Shown: one piece after another, positions 6,157 to 8,038 of the stretch
Position numbering within the stretch: the first letter of the stretch is position 1
How the letters are laid out: each line of letters opens with the position of its first letter
Origin: an uncultured Blautia sp.
GTDB taxonomy: Bacteria > Bacillota > Clostridia > Lachnospirales > Lachnospiraceae
Length of the DNA stretch: 8,038 nucleotides
Assembly (NCBI GenBank): GCA_900556555.1
Contig: USPF01000071.1
Location: 1-8,038 of the forward strand
Reading direction: 5' to 3'
Notes under the pieces: generated by a model
Told to the model about the DNA's origin: nothing
Database searches by the model: none
The model's input: the letters and a program-made list of their open reading frames with translations, nothing else
Program-made: the position numbers and the translations under genes

Positions 6157-7824
6157 ATGAATCAGAAAACAGTAAAAGTTAAGATTCTTGGTAAAACAAA
6201 GGAATATCCTTACGGGATTTCTTATGGGGAAATCGTGGAGGAATATCAGGAAAGCAGCAGATATCCCATTGTCCTGGTGATGAAAGATGGGAAACTATGC
6301 GAACTTCATAAAAAGTTAAAGCGTGACGGTGTTCTGGAGTTTGTTACTACAGGAGATGAAATCGGCCATAAAACTTATAAAAGAAGTGCGTCACTGCTTT
6401 TGCTAAAAGCAGTCTATCATGTGGCTGGACGGAAAAATATTAAAAATATTGTGCTTCATTATTCCGTGGCATCCGGTTATTACTACACCATTGATGGGAA
6501 TGTAGAGATTACAGAGGAATTTCTGGCACAGGTAAAAGCGTACATGCGGGAGCTTGTGGAGAGAAAAATACCCATTTTAAAACGTAGTGTGGGAACTAGC
6601 GAAGCTATTGAAATTTTTCATGAACACGGTATGTACGATAAGGAAAAGCTGTTCCGGTTCCGCAGGGGTTCCAGGGTAAATATCTACAGCTTAGACGGGT
6701 TTGAAGATTACTTTTACGGTTTTATGGTGAATCATACAGGATACCTGAAATATTTTGAGCTGTATCCATACGATACCGGTATGGTGCTCCAGCTTCCGGA
6801 ACGCTCAAATCCTCAGGAAGTGCCGCCTTTTATCCCAAAACCAAAGATTTTCCAGATACAAAAAGAATCACAGCGCTGGGGAGAGATGATGCAGGCAGAT
6901 ACTGTAGGTGCCTTAAATGAACAGATTGTCAGCAAAGGAGCCAGCCAGCTTCTTCTGGTGGCAGAAGCCCTTCAGGAATCCAAGATTTCCCAGATTGCAA
7001 GAACCATTGCAGAAAACAAAAATAAAAAGTTTATCATGATTGCAGGTCCGTCTTCTTCGGGAAAAACAACATTTTCTCATAGACTGAGCATTCAGCTTGC
7101 AGCTCATGGATTAAGACCGCACCCAATTGCTGTGGACAATTACTTCGTGAACCGGGAGGATACTCCGCTGGACAGTGAAGGGAATTATAATTTTGAATGT
7201 TTGGAAGCTATTGACGTGAAGCAGTTTAATGAAGATATGACCCGGCTGTTACAAGGGGAAGAAGTAGAACTGCCTTATTTTAATTTCAAAACAGGACAGA
7301 GGGAGTACCGTGGAAATTTCATGAAGCTTGGAAAAGAAGATGTACTGGTCATCGAGGGAATCCATTGCCTGAACGACAAACTGAGCAGCAGCCTTCCTAC
7401 TGAAAGCAAATTTAAAATTTATATCAGTGCTCTGACACAGTTAAATATTGATGAGCATAACAGGATTCCGACTACAGATGGAAGACTGATCCGCAGAATC
7501 GTAAGAGATGCCAGAACCAGAGGCACTTCTGCAAAACAAACCATTGCCATGTGGAATTCTGTCCGCAGAGGAGAGGAAGAAAATATTTTCCCATATCAGG
7601 AATCCGCAGATGTCATGTTTAACTCTGCCTTGATTTATGAGCTTGCGGTGTTAAAGCTGTATGCAGAACCGCTTTTATTCTCCATTGGTAAGGATGAACC
7701 AGAGTACAATGAAGCAAAACGTCTTTTGAAATTCCTGGATTACTTCCTTGGAGTGCCAAGTGAATCCATTCCGTCTAATTCCATTCTCAGGGAATTTGTG
7801 GGAGGCGGATGCTTTGATGTATAA
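6157..7824 (+). CDS. Nucleoside kinase with N-terminal TGS / ThrRS-like domains and C-terminal uridine kinase (PRK) domain
   Basis: The C-terminal half (about 290-490) is a phosphoribulokinase/uridine-kinase fold, expected to phosphorylate a nucleoside with ATP or GTP. It shows a P-loop, AGPSSSGKTT (296-305), an acidic substrate-site motif VDNYF (Asp327), a Walker B-like VLVIEGIH (about 396-403) and an arginine-rich lid RRIVRDARTRG (446-456). The N-terminus (about 1-68) resembles a TGS domain. Residues about 70-230 resemble the additional domain of threonyl-tRNA synthetase, but the segment matching its first conserved His motif reads KRSASLLLLKAV, without the histidines, so editing activity is unlikely. 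The exact nucleoside substrate cannot be read from sequence. A strong AAAGGAG (6143-6149) ends 7 nt before the ATG. The gene begins 15 bp after the Nif3-like gene and is the last of the operon-like run. Its 555 residues make it about twice the length of a plain uridine kinase. Confidence 0.88.
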   Translation: MNQKTVKVKILGKTKEYPYGISYGEIVEEYQESSRYPIVLVMKDGKLCELHKKLKRDGVLEFVTTGDEIGHKTYKRSASLLLLKAVYHVAGRKNIKNIVLHYSVASGYYYTIDGNVEITEEFLAQVKAYMRELVERKIPILKRSVGTSEAIEIFHEHGMYDKEKLFRFRRGSRVNIYSLDGFEDYFYGFMVNHTGYLKYFELYPYDTGMVLQLPERSNPQEVPPFIPKPKIFQIQKESQRWGEMMQADTVGALNEQIVSKGASQLLLVAEALQESKISQIARTIAENKNKKFIMIAGPSSSGKTTFSHRLSIQLAAHGLRPHPIAVDNYFVNREDTPLDSEGNYNFECLEAIDVKQFNEDMTRLLQGEEVELPYFNFKTGQREYRGNFMKLGKEDVLVIEGIHCLNDKLSSSLPTESKFKIYISALTQLNIDEHNRIPTTDGRLIRRIVRDARTRGTSAKQTIAMWNSVRRGEEENIFPYQESADVMFNSALIYELAVLKLYAEPLLFSIGKDEPEYNEAKRLLKFLDYFLGVPSESIPSNSILREFVGGGCFDV

Positions 7825-7841
7825 AAGGTTTGCTTTTTTTT
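7823..7841 (+). terminator. Weak terminator-like element after the nucleoside kinase
   Basis: AAAAG (7823-7827), a five-base loop and CTTTT (7833-7837) form a short, mostly A-U stem, followed directly by four more T. The T-run is convincing, but the stem has only one G-C pair, so intrinsic termination would be inefficient. It overlaps the kinase stop codon and the -35 region of the rnpB promoter, so the operon may read partly into rnpB. Confidence 0.25.
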
Positions 7842-7858
7842 AGATTATGTGCTAGAAT
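7830..7858 (+). promoter_or_regulatory. SigA-type promoter with extended -10, driving rnpB
   Basis: The -10 hexamer TAGAAT (7853-7858) matches five of six consensus positions and is preceded by TGC (7850-7852), the extended -10 signature. The -35, TTGCTT (7830-7835), keeps the TTG core, and the spacer is exactly 17 bp. Transcription is predicted to begin at about 7864-7866, which agrees with where the RNase P RNA should start by structural comparison. An independent promoter fits a stable RNA gene lying behind a protein operon. Confidence 0.7.
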
Positions 7859-7864
7859 AACCCA

Positions 7865-8038
7865 TGCATTATAAGTAGAATAAATAATCGCGGCTGACAG
7901 GACCGAAAGGGGTCAGGTGAGGAAAGTCCGGGCTTCACAGGGCAGGATGCCAGATAACGTCTGGTGGAGGTGACTCTAAGGACAGTGCAACAGAAATGTA
8001 CCGCCGGAATATTCCGGTAAGGGTGGAAGGGCAGTGTA
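7865..8038 (+). ncRNA. rnpB: RNase P RNA, bacterial class A, 3'-truncated by the window edge
   Basis: This is the catalytic RNA that removes 5' leaders from pre-tRNAs, working with protein RnpA. The conserved class A series is clear: TCGC between P2 and P3 (7888-7891), GAGGAAAGTCCGGGC (CR-I, from 7919), CACAGGGCAGGATGCC (from 7936), ACAGTGCAACAGAAA (7982-7996) and GGTAAGGGTGGAAGG (8016-8030). Helices visible include P3 (CTGAC 7894-7898 with GTCAG 7912-7916), P8 (CCAGA 7950-7954 with TCTGG 7960-7964) and P9 (GAG/CTC capped by a GUGA tetraloop, 7967-7976). P12 is only a short palindrome (8004-8017). The 5' end is estimated from the upstream promoter and from the TCGC position and may be off by several bases. 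About 174 nt, roughly half the expected RNA, is present; the 3' strands of P1, P2 and P4 lie beyond the edge. The series matches class A rather than the Bacillus class B. Confidence 0.95.

Noticed and set aside
1..8038. Mobile elements, CRISPR arrays, defence systems or an unrecognised accessory system
   Set aside because: Every stretch over 100 bp is accounted for by a recognised housekeeping gene or by rnpB. There are no long repeats, transposase motifs, integration sites or marked composition shifts.

Overview
The window is a stretch of ordinary chromosomal housekeeping genes, most likely from a Firmicute of the class Clostridia, with Lachnospiraceae as the best guess. That placement is an inference from the gene order dgt-like / dnaG / rpoD / trmK / nif3-like / nucleoside kinase, the primary sigma factor sequence (373 residues, with a region 1.1 and an acidic linker), strong purine-rich ribosome binding sites, and moderate-to-low GC. 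All genes are on the + strand, and about 98% of positions 1-7824 is coding.

Layout: positions 2-586 hold the C-terminal two thirds of an endonuclease IV (nfo), cut by the left edge. A 99-bp A/T-rich gap (587-685) follows, the only sizeable gap before the end of the window. Then come six closely packed genes: an HD-domain dNTP triphosphohydrolase (686-1705), DNA primase dnaG (best start 1710, end 3494), the primary sigma factor rpoD/sigA (3535-4656), tRNA adenine-N1 methyltransferase trmK (best start 4668, end 5372), a Nif3/YqfO-type dinuclear-metal protein (5362-6141, overlapping trmK by 11 bp), and a TGS-plus-uridine-kinase-like nucleoside kinase (6157-7824). The gaps between these six are 4, 40, 11, -11 and 15 bp, which suggests co-transcription. 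After the kinase comes a good extended -10 promoter (7830-7858) and the 5' half of the class A RNase P RNA gene (rnpB, about 7865 to beyond the right edge).

Functionally this is the macromolecular-synthesis cluster in its Firmicute form. Nucleotide-pool control (the HD triphosphohydrolase), replication priming (DnaG) and housekeeping transcription (SigA) are adjacent, followed by tRNA modification, a conserved metal protein of uncertain substrate, a nucleoside kinase and tRNA 5' processing. The rpsU gene that precedes dnaG in the classical Escherichia coli version is absent from this position; the HD hydrolase sits there instead.

I found no mobile element, CRISPR array, defence system, tRNA, broken gene or sign of horizontal transfer, and no convincing previously undescribed system. 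The points worth a second look are small: two start-codon corrections, a degenerate threonyl-tRNA-synthetase-like N-terminus on the kinase, an altered motif in the HD hydrolase, very short P3 and P12 helices in the RNase P RNA, and an A/T-tract gap before the operon.
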